Part shown: positions 17,203-26,859 of the stretch, one piece after another
Layout: every line of letters begins with the position of its first letter
Position numbering within the stretch: position 1 is the stretch's first letter
From: Algoriphagus boseongensis
Lineage (GTDB): Bacteria; Bacteroidota; Bacteroidia; Cytophagales; Cyclobacteriaceae
Assembly (NCBI RefSeq): GCF_004362805.1
Contig: NZ_SNYF01000010.1
Coordinates: forward strand, 115,696 to 152,570
Direction of reading: 5' to 3'
Length of the DNA stretch: 36,875 nt
Position numbers and translations under genes: made by a program
Notes under the pieces: generated by a model
The model's database searches: none
The model's input: only the letters and a program-made list of their open reading frames with translations
Told to the model about the DNA's origin: nothing

Positions 17203-18516
17203 ATGACCTTTCTTCTTGTACTGCTTAGCATTGCTATTTTGGTTTTGCTGATTGTCTGGGCTAAGCTCAATCCTTTCCTTTCCTTTCTGATTGCCTCCAT
17301 TGCTGCCGGACTGATGCTGGGACTACCGGCTGATCAGGTAGCAAAATCTGTCCAAAAAGGAATGGGTGGACTTTTGGGTGACTTGGTTATCGTGATTGTC
17401 ACCGGAGCGATGTTGGGAAAATTGGTAGCAGAAAGCGGCGCAGCTCAGAGAATTGCAGGTTTCTTAATGAAAATATTCGGAGAGAAATACATCACCTGGG
17501 CGATGGCTTTTACAGGTTTGATCGTGGGAATCCCTCTATTTTACAATGTGGGATTTGTATTGCTTGTCCCCTTGGCATTTACGGTTTCCTATCAGTTTCG
17601 ACTTCCGGCCGTGTATGTGGGTATGCCACTTTTGGCTGCCCTTTCGGTAACTCATGGCTTTTTGCCTCCACATCCTTCCCCTGCGGCATTGGTTGCCCAG
17701 TTTGATGCCAATATGGGATTGACACTTTTTTATGGTTTTCTGATTGCCATACCCACGATCATTATTGCGGGGCCAGTATTTGCACCCTTTTTGAAAAACA
17801 TCAAATCCACTCCGCTCAAAACTTTCCAGGCAGAACCCAAACCTGAGCATGAGCTTCCTGGCATTGGAAATAGCCTTTTTACCGCGCTCTTGCCGGTTTT
17901 CCTCCTAGTTGGAACGACGGTTCTTAGCCTAAACACCGCTCAGGATGATGCCTTAGGACCAATCGTAGGATTTATTTCTGACCCTGGTGTGGTGATGTTG
18001 GTTTCCTTGCTCTTTGCGACTTTTTCATTGGGGATAGGAAGAAATACCAAAATGACTCAAATCATGGACACCTATACGGAAGCGACAAAGGATGTTTCCA
18101 TGATTTTATTGATTGTCGCTGGAGCGGGTGCTTTGAAGCAGATATTCACCGATTCTGGAGTTAGTCAAACCATTGCAGAAAGTTTAAAAACCTGGGATAT
18201 GCATCCTTTGGTTTTGGCTTGGTTGATTACTTCCGTTATTCGGGTTTGCGTAGGTTCAGCGACTGTGGCTGGATTAACTACTGCGGGGATTATCGCTCCA
18301 TTGGTCACTACCATGAATGTTGACCCCAACCTTTTGGTACTCTCTATCGGAGCGGGAAGCTTGATGTTTTCCCATTTCAATGACGGTGGATTTTGGATGT
18401 TTAAGGAGTTTTTCAATGTCAGCATTAAAGATACCCTTAAGTCTTGGTCACTTATGGAAACCATCGTCGCAGTCTTTGGCCTGATTGGGGTCCTTATTTT
18501 AGATCTATTTGTATAA
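17203..18516 (+). CDS. GntP-family H+ symporter (gluconate/D-serine type permease)
   Basis: 437 residues and very hydrophobic, about 12-14 helices, matching the GntP family in length. Family-like segments include GIPLFYNVGFVLLVPL and THGFLPPHPSPAAL in the middle and VGSATVAGLTTAGIIAPL and FSHFNDGGFWMFKEF near the end. Members import gluconate, other sugar acids, or D-serine (DsdX). No gluconate kinase is nearby, but a RidA-like gene follows 22 bp downstream, which fits an amino- or hydroxy-acid substrate as well as gluconate. Substrate assignment is therefore open. Confidence 0.9.
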   Translation: MTFLLVLLSIAILVLLIVWAKLNPFLSFLIASIAAGLMLGLPADQVAKSVQKGMGGLLGDLVIVIVTGAMLGKLVAESGAAQRIAGFLMKIFGEKYITWAMAFTGLIVGIPLFYNVGFVLLVPLAFTVSYQFRLPAVYVGMPLLAALSVTHGFLPPHPSPAALVAQFDANMGLTLFYGFLIAIPTIIIAGPVFAPFLKNIKSTPLKTFQAEPKPEHELPGIGNSLFTALLPVFLLVGTTVLSLNTAQDDALGPIVGFISDPGVVMLVSLLFATFSLGIGRNTKMTQIMDTYTEATKDVSMILLIVAGAGALKQIFTDSGVSQTIAESLKTWDMHPLVLAWLITSVIRVCVGSATVAGLTTAGIIAPLVTTMNVDPNLLVLSIGAGSLMFSHFNDGGFWMFKEFFNVSIKDTLKSWSLMETIVAVFGLIGVLILDLFV

Positions 18517-18538
18517 TTTCAGCATAAAAAATAAACGC

Positions 18539-19003
18539 ATGCAGACTCCTGACAAGAATTTTGAAAAACTAGGATTGACTCTACCTCCTGCTCCCAAGCC
18601 ACTGGGAGTGTATAAACCCTGCCTGATTGATGGAAAATACCTTTACCTATCCGGTCATGGGACAGTTCAGGAAGACGGTACTTTAATTATCGGACGAATC
18701 GGGGATGATATGGATATGGATCAAGGGAAGTTGGCAGCTCGTCAAGTTGGACTTGCCATGCTTGCCACGATCAAAGCAAACCTAGGTTCCTTTGACAAGG
18801 TCAAGCGGGTAATCAAAGTGTTAGGAATGGTCAATTGCACTCCCTCGTTCGGAAGACATCCCTATGTAATCAATGGATGCAGTGAATTATTTGCTGCGGT
18901 TTGGGGAGAGGAAAATGGAATTGGAGTTCGGTCTGCCGTGGGGATGGGATCTCTTCCTGATAACATCCCTGTAGAGATTGAAGCCTTATTTGAACTTCAT
19001 TAA
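18539..19003 (+). CDS. RidA/YjgF-YER057c-UK114-like protein
   Basis: 154 residues from the ATG at 18539; an in-frame TTG at 18509 would overlap the permease and is not preferred. The RidA-like fold is recognisable from YLYLSGHGTVQEDG, the central helix QVGLAMLATIKANLGS and the C-terminal PVEIEALFELH. Canonical RidA has an Arg before VEIE that binds the imine or keto acid carboxylate; here that position is Pro144. The protein therefore probably belongs to the longer YjgF-like subgroup and may not be a 2-aminoacrylate deaminase. Likely co-transcribed with the GntP-type permease. The stop overlaps the convergent mltF-like gene by 4 bp. Confidence 0.85.
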   Translation: MQTPDKNFEKLGLTLPPAPKPLGVYKPCLIDGKYLYLSGHGTVQEDGTLIIGRIGDDMDMDQGKLAARQVGLAMLATIKANLGSFDKVKRVIKVLGMVNCTPSFGRHPYVINGCSELFAAVWGEENGIGVRSAVGMGSLPDNIPVEIEALFELH

Positions 19004-20391
19004 GGATTAATTAGGGCTCGGTAGGATTCATACAACCCTAGAATATCCCGAACATAATTGACGGCTATGTGGCCTTTCGCATAGCCGCTCCTTACCACTG
19101 GGTCCCTGTAATACTCAGGATCACTTTTTAGATTAAGGAAATAAGAAACATCCTCCCAGCTTTGGGTATTTTTCCCATACTTCATGGTAAGCCTCCAAGC
19201 GTCTTCCACATGACCCTGGCCGATATTATAAGAGGCCAAAATAAACTTGATGCGCTCATTGGATTCAGGAACTCTTTCCATCCAAAACTTATCCAAGTAT
19301 TGAAGGTATTTGACACCGCCGCGCAGGGATTCCCTAGGATCATTTGGATTTTCAACACCGAATCGTTGAAGAGTTACGGGCATCAATTGGAGCAAACCTT
19401 CCGCACCTGCATAGGAAAGGGCAGTGGTGTCAAACCCTGATTCTTTATACACCAAAGCTGCCAATAATCTCCAATCCCAGCCCAGATCGGAGGCATTTTC
19501 CTGAATTAGTTCATCGTAAACTGAGATTCTGTTTCCACCTAAAGAGGAGAATTGACTATTTGCCCGGTAAAAACTATTCCTAGGGCTTAGGAAATACTTG
19601 GCATATAACTCCGGAATAAACCTTTTCTTTTTTTCAGCCAACCAAGTATTGATTTCTGAAAGGAGTTTTGGGGAATTTTTTCTCACAGCCCAAGAAATCG
19701 TCCCATCTTCAGAAACCTTCAGGGAAACATCCAATCCTTGATAGTAGGTTTGGTTAGCTTTGGCAATATTCCGATCTGCTATAGTCCAGTTAATTTTTTG
19801 ATCGGCTATTTGGTCGATAAGCGTCTCTTCATGCTCATCGGAAATCTTAATGTTGAAATCCAACTGAAGAGAATCTTTGATGGATTGTAGTTGCTTAGAA
19901 TAAACCGTTCCTTTTCTCACGTAAATCGTATCATACCCAATTTCATCCCATGTCACTGGTTTTTCAAATGGTTTTCTCCCTACGATAACTGTACTCATGG
20001 TACCCAAATAATGGGTAAAAGCCACTCGATCCCTTCGTTCTCGGGAGTTTTCCAGATTGATAGCAAGTATATCCACCTTCCCCTCTTCCAGAAGGTCAAA
20101 TGCCTGATCAATGTCTGAGACAACTACAAATTCTACCTGAACACCGAGGAATTTCCCCAGATCTCTAAGCAATTCAAATTCATACCCCATCCTTCTTCCT
20201 CTATAGATATAATAGGAAGTGGAGTTATTGTCGACTGCAGCCCGAATGGTACCTCTAGCCTGAATTCCAGCCAAATCAAGAATATAGGGGCTCCGGAAAA
20301 CCTGTTCCATGCGGTCTTCAAAGAAAGTACACTGTACACCGGAAAATAGGAGAATAAAGAAGGATACGATTCCTATGAGTGCTTTTTTCAT
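19000..20391 (-). CDS. mltF: MltF-like membrane-bound lytic murein transglycosylase
   Basis: 463 residues. The N-terminus is a lipoprotein signal with lipobox SGVQC (Cys21). Residues about 45-265 form a type 3 solute-binding-like domain; residues about 305-440 form an SLT domain with ALVYKESGF, where Glu317 is the expected catalytic acid, followed by AGAEGLLQLMPVT and ASYNIGQGHV. This combination is that of MltF, which cleaves peptidoglycan glycan strands to 1,6-anhydro products and is regulated through its binding domain. Expected location is the outer membrane facing the periplasm. It is a monocistronic-looking gene, convergent with the RidA-like gene and separated from tolC by a terminator. 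Confidence 0.92.
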   Translation of the reverse strand: MKKALIGIVSFFILLFSGVQCTFFEDRMEQVFRSPYILDLAGIQARGTIRAAVDNNSTSYYIYRGRRMGYEFELLRDLGKFLGVQVEFVVVSDIDQAFDLLEEGKVDILAINLENSRERRDRVAFTHYLGTMSTVIVGRKPFEKPVTWDEIGYDTIYVRKGTVYSKQLQSIKDSLQLDFNIKISDEHEETLIDQIADQKINWTIADRNIAKANQTYYQGLDVSLKVSEDGTISWAVRKNSPKLLSEINTWLAEKKKRFIPELYAKYFLSPRNSFYRANSQFSSLGGNRISVYDELIQENASDLGWDWRLLAALVYKESGFDTTALSYAGAEGLLQLMPVTLQRFGVENPNDPRESLRGGVKYLQYLDKFWMERVPESNERIKFILASYNIGQGHVEDAWRLTMKYGKNTQSWEDVSYFLNLKSDPEYYRDPVVRSGYAKGHIAVNYVRDILGLYESYRALINP

Positions 20392-20483
20392 ACTAAGGGA
20401 AGAATCCCCAGATGGTTCAATCCCCTGATTGGCAAAGCCTATGCCAAAATAAAATTGTAGGAATTGTTAAAAAAGGCAAATAA

Positions 20484-20513
20484 AAAACGGAGCTCTTTTC
20501 AGAGCTCCGTTTT
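20484..20513 (-). terminator. Strong terminator of the efflux operon
   Basis: A 12-bp stem, ACGGAGCTC (20487-20495) with GAGCTCCGT (20502-20510) extended by AAA/TTT, with a 6-nt loop. On the minus strand it is followed by U-rich sequence and lies 15 nt past the tolC stop. Confidence 0.9.
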
Positions 20514-20527
20514 CAAGGTTTTATTGA

Positions 20528-21868
20528 TCAAGGATTTAAAGAAAAATCCTCCATACTGTTTTGGAAGAAGATTTTTCCTGAGAGTCTCAACAGCTCGATT
20601 TCCTGCTCCTTAATTTGATAAATTGAGGTAATCAATCGGTTTTCAGCTGTCAGCAAATTGACCTGAGCATCCCTAAATTCAAGATAGGAGGCAATACCTA
20701 AACGGAATCTTTCCAAGGCGATCTCAGAGTTTTCCTTGGCTACTTGGAAGTTTTTCTCCTCAATGGTTAATAGCCTCAGGTTATTTTCATAGGTATTGAA
20801 GGCTCTTTGAATGTCGGATTGCAGCTGAATCTCATATTGCTCCAAGGAATAATCCTGAATTCTCTGCTGGACTTTTGCATTCTGAATTCTCCTATTCAAG
20901 GTAAATCCGCTAAACAAATTCACGGTAATGTTTCCTCCGTAGTTAAAACCCTGTCTCTGGTTTTGCACTAGGAATCCTGCATCAGAATTTGAGGTGTTAT
21001 TCACATAGGTGCCATTCAAGTTCAAAATTGGCAATCTGGATGCTTGTAATTCTCTGGTTTGCAAAAAGGCGACATTCTTCAATCGCTGATTGATCAACAA
21101 GAGTTTGTTTTCCATGAAGGCATTTTCTTCCAATTCAGCGAAGGTCAATCTCCGATCAATGATAATGGTATCATTTATTGCAAAATCTTCACCGGGATTT
21201 ACCGCCATCAATTCGTTCAGGTTTACTCGAGCATTTTGGATAACCTGCTCTTGGGTAAGGAGCAAACTTGAATCCGCATTGTAATCTACTTGGGCGGTAA
21301 GAAAGTCTCTTTTCCCAGCTCCACCTAATTCATACTGCGCCTGGGCAATATTCAAACGGGCTTTACTGAGTCTCAAGGTTTCCTTTAGTACCTGATATCT
21401 CTGAAGCTCAAGAATCAAGCGATAATAGGCTGTTGAAATTCCTGCAACTGTGTTTTCTACAGCAATTTTGGCTTCCAACTCAGAGATTTCAGTCAATTGC
21501 CCCAAGCGTTTCATGGTCACAACTGACTCCGGTCTAAAACCATACAAACCCACAATGTTAAAGTTCTCATTTCGAGTTTTTGCATTGTCAATTTGCCTTG
21601 GCTCAGGGTCGTTCACAAACCTTTGCGTTACATCTTCCTGAGCAAAAGAACGGAGATAAGTCGCATCGACTGTGGGCATGAATAAATCCCCAACGCCGAT
21701 TTTTTTATTCCCTTCCTGAATAGTGACATTATCTACTGCAATCTTGATTTGAAGATTTTTCTCCAAACCAATAGAGATTGCTTTTTCTAAATCCAAAGAC
21801 TCCTGAGCAAAGGCATTGCTCAAGACACCAAGACTAAGTAAGAATAATAGGGTTGATTTTTTCATCAA
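20528..21868 (-). CDS. TolC-family outer membrane efflux channel
   Basis: 446 residues. A signal peptide (about 1-22, ending SNAFA) precedes two repeats of long helices typical of outer membrane efflux proteins, rich in Gln, Asn and Leu, with segments such as RFRLGIASYLEFRDAQ that mark the second repeat. It should form the trimeric outer-membrane exit duct for the adjacent RND pump. The start overlaps the stop of the RND gene by 4 bp, suggesting translational coupling; it is the last gene of the operon. Confidence 0.93.
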   Translation of the reverse strand: MMKKSTLLFLLSLGVLSNAFAQESLDLEKAISIGLEKNLQIKIAVDNVTIQEGNKKIGVGDLFMPTVDATYLRSFAQEDVTQRFVNDPEPRQIDNAKTRNENFNIVGLYGFRPESVVTMKRLGQLTEISELEAKIAVENTVAGISTAYYRLILELQRYQVLKETLRLSKARLNIAQAQYELGGAGKRDFLTAQVDYNADSSLLLTQEQVIQNARVNLNELMAVNPGEDFAINDTIIIDRRLTFAELEENAFMENKLLLINQRLKNVAFLQTRELQASRLPILNLNGTYVNNTSNSDAGFLVQNQRQGFNYGGNITVNLFSGFTLNRRIQNAKVQQRIQDYSLEQYEIQLQSDIQRAFNTYENNLRLLTIEEKNFQVAKENSEIALERFRLGIASYLEFRDAQVNLLTAENRLITSIYQIKEQEIELLRLSGKIFFQNSMEDFSLNP

Positions 21869-24800
21869 ATTCTAGCTAATCTACCTTGTTTAGAGGTTAG
21901 GTAAGTATAAATAGCTGGGATAATAAATAGAGTCAGCACAGTTGCGAAAGTCAATCCTCCGATTACAGCAGCACCCATTGGTACCCGGCTTTCTGCTCCA
22001 GCTCCAAGAGCAAGAGCAATTGGTAAAATCCCCAAAATTGTAGACAAAGAGGTCATCAAAATCGGTCTGAATCGGGCTACAGCTGCTCCAAAGATGGCTT
22101 CATCTACTGGTAAACCTTGAGCCTTTCTTTGATTGGCAAATTCCACAATCAAAATACCATTTTTGGTTACCAAACCGATCAACATGATAATCCCGATCTG
22201 ACTGAAAATATTCAAGGTAAACCCAAACAACCAAAGCGTTCCCAAAGCGCCAAAGAGAGCCAATGGTACTGTAAACATGATAGTCAACGGATCCAAGAAA
22301 CTTTCAAACTGCGCTGAAAGCACGAGATAAATCAAGACCAAGGCAAAGATGAATGCGAAAAGCAAACTGTTGGAGCTTTCGCGGAATTCCTTAGAAGGAC
22401 CTGATACGTCAGTAGAATAGGTATCATCCAAAACCTCTGAGGCAATTCTATCCATTTCATCCAAACCATCGCCAATGGTATATCCTTCGGCAAGGTTCGC
22501 TGATACGGTAGCACTTACAAATCGATTAAATCGATACAATTGAGGTGGGGTACTATTTTCTTTAACCTTCACCAAGTTGTCCAACTGAACCAGCTGTCCA
22601 TTTCCTCCCCTTACATAGAGCATTCTTAGGTTAATCGGCTCATTACGGTCCTGAAGTCTCATTTCGCCGACTACTTGGTATTGCTTTCCATTCATGATGA
22701 AGTAAGCGAAGCGCTGTCCTGAATAAGAAAGCTGAAGCGTCCGGGCAATTTCCTGAACAGAAACTCCAATATTTCTTGCCTTTTCCCGGTCAATCTCAAT
22801 TTCCAATTCCGGCTTTGTGAATTTCAAATTGATATCAGAGAAAATGAAGGCATCACTCTGACCTACTTTTTCCATAAATGGAGGGATGGCTTCTTTTAGC
22901 TTCTCAATTGTTGGTGCCTGAAGCACATATTGCACAGGAAGTCCACCTCGTCTATCGCCGATGGATACTGGCTGCTGTGCAAATCCCCTAACGGCAGTTA
23001 CTGTCCTCAGTTTTCCATTGATTTGGTTGAAAATTTCCTGCTGGGTTCTAGTGCGATTCTGAGCATCTGCTAAATACAGACGGATAAAAGCTGAGTTGGT
23101 ATTAGCTGTTCCGAAACCAGGAGAAGTCACGGAGGTGACTCCCAATCTTTCTTCGGCAGGAATTTCTTCCATTAGGTCTTTTGCTAATTCATCTACAATC
23201 CGATCCATATACCCAAAAGTGGCGCCTTCTGGACCAGAAAGGTTAATTCTTAATTCTCCTCTATCCTCGATAGGTACCAACTCGGTTTGAAGATTGATAA
23301 ACAATCCATAAATACCTGCAGCCATGGCTAATACCAAAACAAAGGCCATCCATTTTACCTTCATGAATCCATCCAGGGCCTTCTCATAAATATCGTTTAA
23401 CCAAATAAAGAAGGGCTCTGTAATATTGTAAAAGGCACTTTGCTTCTCTCTTCTTTTGAGCAATTTGGCACTCAACATCGGGGTCATGGTCAAAGCCACG
23501 AAGGAGGAAATGATTACAGAACCTGCTACCACAATTCCAAATTCCCTGAACAAACGACCTGTAGTACCGGTCAAGAATATTACCGGAAGGAATACTGCTG
23601 CCAAAGCCACTGTTGTAGCAATAACCGCGAAGAAAATCTCCTCGGATCCTTTCTGGGCTGCCTCTAGTGGTTTTTCTCCCTTTTCTATTCTAGCGTAGAT
23701 ATTTTCCAATACTACAATGGCATCATCCACCACCAATCCAATGGAAAGTACAATCCCCAAAAGGGTAAGCACGTTGATGGAGAAGTCAAGCAAATACATG
23801 ATGAAAAATACCCCGATCAAGGAAATCGGAATCGTCAACACAGGAATAAAGGTGGTTCTCCAATCTCTTAGGAAAAGGAAGATGATCGCTACCACCAGAA
23901 GGAAAGCTGTAATGATTGTTTCTTCTACTTCAGCAATAGACTTCCTAATGTACTCTGTTGAGTCAAAGTTGATTTCTACAGATACGTCTTGCGGAAGATC
24001 CTTTTTAATTTGTTCTAATCTTCTGTAAAATTCATCAACGATTTCAATGTTGTTTGAACCCGGTAAGGGTACTAAAACTACAGCTACCATTGGAACCAAA
24101 TCGCGCTTCAGAACCGTCTTTTCATTCAAAGCGGAAAGCTCTGCATTGCCAATATCTTGAAAGCGAACAATGTTATTTTGATCCTCTTTAATGATCAGCT
24201 CATTGAATTCCTGAGGAGAACTCAAGCGGCTTTTGGTACGAACTGAAAGCTCAATATTTTGTCCTTCAATTCTACCTGAAGGAAGCTCCAAGTTTTCACT
24301 TTGGACTTTTTGCAATACATCCAATGGAGTAATTCCATAAGAAGCCATTTTTAGAGGGTCCATTCTGAGTCGAATGGCATATTCTTTTTCCCCCCAAATC
24401 TGAACCCTGCTGACACCTGGGATCGTTTGCAGTCTTTCTTTAAAAATCTTGTCAGCAATATCAGTAAGCTCCAACAAGCTTCGGTTGGTTGAGGCCACAT
24501 TTACAGCTACAATTGGTTGTGAATCCGCATCTGCCTTGGATACCACTGGCGGCTCAGCATCTGGAGGCAGGTTTCTTTGTGCACCTGAAACTTTGTCCCG
24601 CACGTCGTTTGCGGCAGCTTCAAGGTCAGCACCCACTTCAAATTCTACAGTAATATTGCTTCTGCCGTCGGCACTAGTGGAAGTTAGAGACTTGATACCT
24701 TGAATACCATTGATTTGCTCTTCCAAAGGTTCGGTAATCTGAGCCTCGATCACGTCAGCATTAGCACCTACATAGGTCGTACTCACATTGATCACCGGAG

Positions 24801-24927
24801 GGTCCACACTCGGGTACTCCCGAATACCAAGAAGCGAAATCCCGATCCCTCCGAAAAGAAGAATAACCAGGGACATTACTATGGCCAGTACAGGCCGGTT
24901 GATACTTAGATTTGAAAGACTAGCCAT
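21865..24927 (-). CDS. RND efflux transporter (AcrB/MexB-type, HAE1)
   Basis: 1020 residues, the normal length. The N-terminal transmembrane helix is followed by a large periplasmic domain, a block of helices from about 335, a second periplasmic domain and C-terminal helices. GLVVDDAIVVLENIY holds Asp401-Asp402, matching the proton-relay aspartates of AcrB TM4. It should export hydrophobic compounds by proton-motive force as a trimer with the adaptor and TolC proteins alongside. The gap to the adaptor gene is 4 bp. The drug or metabolite exported cannot be read from sequence. Confidence 0.96.
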   Translation of the reverse strand: MASLSNLSINRPVLAIVMSLVILLFGGIGISLLGIREYPSVDPPVINVSTTYVGANADVIEAQITEPLEEQINGIQGIKSLTSTSADGRSNITVEFEVGADLEAAANDVRDKVSGAQRNLPPDAEPPVVSKADADSQPIVAVNVASTNRSLLELTDIADKIFKERLQTIPGVSRVQIWGEKEYAIRLRMDPLKMASYGITPLDVLQKVQSENLELPSGRIEGQNIELSVRTKSRLSSPQEFNELIIKEDQNNIVRFQDIGNAELSALNEKTVLKRDLVPMVAVVLVPLPGSNNIEIVDEFYRRLEQIKKDLPQDVSVEINFDSTEYIRKSIAEVEETIITAFLLVVAIIFLFLRDWRTTFIPVLTIPISLIGVFFIMYLLDFSINVLTLLGIVLSIGLVVDDAIVVLENIYARIEKGEKPLEAAQKGSEEIFFAVIATTVALAAVFLPVIFLTGTTGRLFREFGIVVAGSVIISSFVALTMTPMLSAKLLKRREKQSAFYNITEPFFIWLNDIYEKALDGFMKVKWMAFVLVLAMAAGIYGLFINLQTELVPIEDRGELRINLSGPEGATFGYMDRIVDELAKDLMEEIPAEERLGVTSVTSPGFGTANTNSAFIRLYLADAQNRTRTQQEIFNQINGKLRTVTAVRGFAQQPVSIGDRRGGLPVQYVLQAPTIEKLKEAIPPFMEKVGQSDAFIFSDINLKFTKPELEIEIDREKARNIGVSVQEIARTLQLSYSGQRFAYFIMNGKQYQVVGEMRLQDRNEPINLRMLYVRGGNGQLVQLDNLVKVKENSTPPQLYRFNRFVSATVSANLAEGYTIGDGLDEMDRIASEVLDDTYSTDVSGPSKEFRESSNSLLFAFIFALVLIYLVLSAQFESFLDPLTIMFTVPLALFGALGTLWLFGFTLNIFSQIGIIMLIGLVTKNGILIVEFANQRKAQGLPVDEAIFGAAVARFRPILMTSLSTILGILPIALALGAGAESRVPMGAAVIGGLTFATVLTLFIIPAIYTYLTSKQGRLARI

Positions 24928-24931
24928 AATA

Positions 24932-26011
24932 TCAATTGATTACTGTAGCTACTACCGACATTCCTTGTCGTGCTTGCATTACACCCGTAGTGAGAACCAA
25001 ATCGCCTTCATTCAAGCCAGATAAAACCTGGACATGAGATTCTGTTCTGGTACCAATTTCTATTCTTCTTTGCTCCACTTTCCCATCTGCGGTGGCCACA
25101 AATACTTTATATCCTTCCAATTCAGGAATAACTGACTCCGCCGGAACCATCAAGGCATTTTCAACCACATCCAGGATAAAGCGAATCTTCACGAACATCC
25201 CCGGGAGAAACTTACCCTGCTTATTGGGACTTTGAGCTCTTAATTTCAAAGTTCTAGTCGCCAAGTCTACCTGAGGCTCGAAGGCATATACTTTACCTTC
25301 AACCTCTTCAGGGGAAGATTCACTGGAGAAATAAATAGGAGAGCCAACGGTGACTTGACTTGCGTATCGTTCTGGTATTGAAAATTCGATCTTGATTGGA
25401 TCGATATTCACAATGCTGACGATATCATTGTTTGGTCCGATAACCGAACCTTCAGAAATAAGACGTAAGCCCAAAATCCCATTGAAAGGAGCTCTTATCA
25501 CCGTTTTGGATAATTGAGCTTCGACCAATTTGATATCTGAAATAGCAGTATTGTATTGGTTAAGCACGATATCGTATTCCTCCTGGCTGATCGCCTCTCT
25601 TGCCAACAATTGCTTTTGACGATTTTCCTGAGTTTCAAAAAGTTTTTGGGTGAATTGAAGTCTTTGGTACTGAGCCTGAAGCTCATCGTCATTGAGATAG
25701 ACCAAAGGTGTGCCCTTGGTTACATACTGACCTTCCTTGAAATTGATTCTGGAAACCAATCCAGAAATTTCGGATCTAAGATTTACGGATTCGTTTGGAA
25801 GTATGGTTCCAGTTACCTGAAGTTGGTTTTTCAGAGTTTCCATCTTCAGCTTAATCACATCTACCGGTAAGGCCTGCTGTCCGCCTCCCCCACCACTTGG
25901 TGCTGATGCTGTAGGCTCACTTCTCTGATCTGCCAGTCTAGGGTAAAAAAAGGCCACGGCAATGATCACAAGGATCCCGATAATCAATACAATTTTGGTC
26001 TGTTTTTTCAT
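24932..26011 (-). CDS. RND efflux periplasmic adaptor (membrane fusion protein)
   Basis: 359 residues. A single N-terminal helix (about 8-25) anchors it in the inner membrane, followed by a Ser/Gly-rich linker, a split lipoyl domain (NLRSEISGLVSRINFKEG and VIRAPFNGILGLRLISEG), a short alpha-hairpin between them, and beta-barrel and membrane-proximal domains. It bridges the RND pump and TolC. Its ATG overlaps the stop of the upstream hydrolase by one base (TAATG), typical of coupled translation. Confidence 0.94.
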   Translation of the reverse strand: MKKQTKIVLIIGILVIIAVAFFYPRLADQRSEPTASAPSGGGGGQQALPVDVIKLKMETLKNQLQVTGTILPNESVNLRSEISGLVSRINFKEGQYVTKGTPLVYLNDDELQAQYQRLQFTQKLFETQENRQKQLLAREAISQEEYDIVLNQYNTAISDIKLVEAQLSKTVIRAPFNGILGLRLISEGSVIGPNNDIVSIVNIDPIKIEFSIPERYASQVTVGSPIYFSSESSPEEVEGKVYAFEPQVDLATRTLKLRAQSPNKQGKFLPGMFVKIRFILDVVENALMVPAESVIPELEGYKVFVATADGKVEQRRIEIGTRTESHVQVLSGLNEGDLVLTTGVMQARQGMSVVATVIN

Positions 26012-26811
26012 TAGGTAGAAGAGGTGGTGATTGTTTGGTTTTTAATAAAGGCTATTGAGAGTAGGTTGAATTCTTCAGGTCTTTCCACATTGACCACATG
26101 CCCGCAATTCGCTAAAACCTTCAGAAATGAATTTTTATGTTCTTTGACAAGATTTTTTACCGGCTCCAGAAACATGACATCCTGATCACCCATGATGTAC
26201 AGCGTTGGAGCTAGTATTTCTTTTTCTTTAAAATATTTCAGTAATGGATTGATATCCTTAGTAAGCGTAAACCATCGAATAAATTCCTTCTGACAAAGCT
26301 TTTGAGCTTCTCGGATAAATAAATTCCTAGACTCGGCATGTCCTTTTAGAGGCATAATGATGAAAGCGAAAAGCTTATAAAGCCACATATAAGGAATAAT
26401 TCTCTTGAAAGAATTACCCAAGAAAACCAGAACTCTACTTTGAAAGGTAAGTCGAGTTACTGCACCAGCCATAATTAGGGATTTTACTCTGGTAGGCTCC
26501 AATTCTGCTAGTTGCCTGGCAAGAATAGTTCCTAAAGAAACTCCCATAAAATGCGCAGGAGGAATTTGAAGATGGTCTAAAACCTCAATGATGTCCTGAG
26601 TGACAGACTGAAAAGTATATTCATTTTTCCAGATGGCTCTGGGAATATCCGCTGACTTGCCATGACCCCTAAGGTCAATAAGCAATAGATTAAATTCTTT
26701 TTGAAAATCCCTGAGCTGCTTATGCCATACGGCACTACTCCCTCCTGCACCATGGATAAACACGATCCATTCGCTACTTTCTGGGTGTAAATATTGCTTA
26801 AAGTATAACAT
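26011..26811 (-). CDS. Alpha/beta hydrolase, first gene of the efflux operon
   Basis: 266 residues. Seen: oxyanion motif HGAGG (20-24), DLRGHGKS (46-53), nucleophile elbow GVSLG (Ser92), a lid-like helical insert (about 125-185), an acid at GDQDVMF (Asp211) and His238 in NCGHV. The full Ser-Asp-His triad is present, so it is probably an active esterase, lipase-like hydrolase or C-C hydrolase; no substrate can be assigned. No signal peptide, so likely cytoplasmic. It overlaps the adaptor gene by one base and is the promoter-proximal gene, suggesting that its substrate or product is linked to what the pump exports. Confidence 0.9.
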   Translation of the reverse strand: MLYFKQYLHPESSEWIVFIHGAGGSSAVWHKQLRDFQKEFNLLLIDLRGHGKSADIPRAIWKNEYTFQSVTQDIIEVLDHLQIPPAHFMGVSLGTILARQLAELEPTRVKSLIMAGAVTRLTFQSRVLVFLGNSFKRIIPYMWLYKLFAFIIMPLKGHAESRNLFIREAQKLCQKEFIRWFTLTKDINPLLKYFKEKEILAPTLYIMGDQDVMFLEPVKNLVKEHKNSFLKVLANCGHVVNVERPEEFNLLSIAFIKNQTITTSST

Positions 26812-26851
26812 ACAGGTACAACCCTACGGAAAAAACAAAAGTTGCCAAAAA

Positions 26852-26859
26852 CAAAAATA
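26852..26859 (-). promoter_or_regulatory. Candidate -7 promoter element of the efflux operon
   Basis: TATTTTTG on the minus strand matches TAnnTTTG and lies 41 bp before the hydrolase start. No TTTG -33 element is at the usual distance; that space is occupied by a perfect palindrome. Confidence 0.4.
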
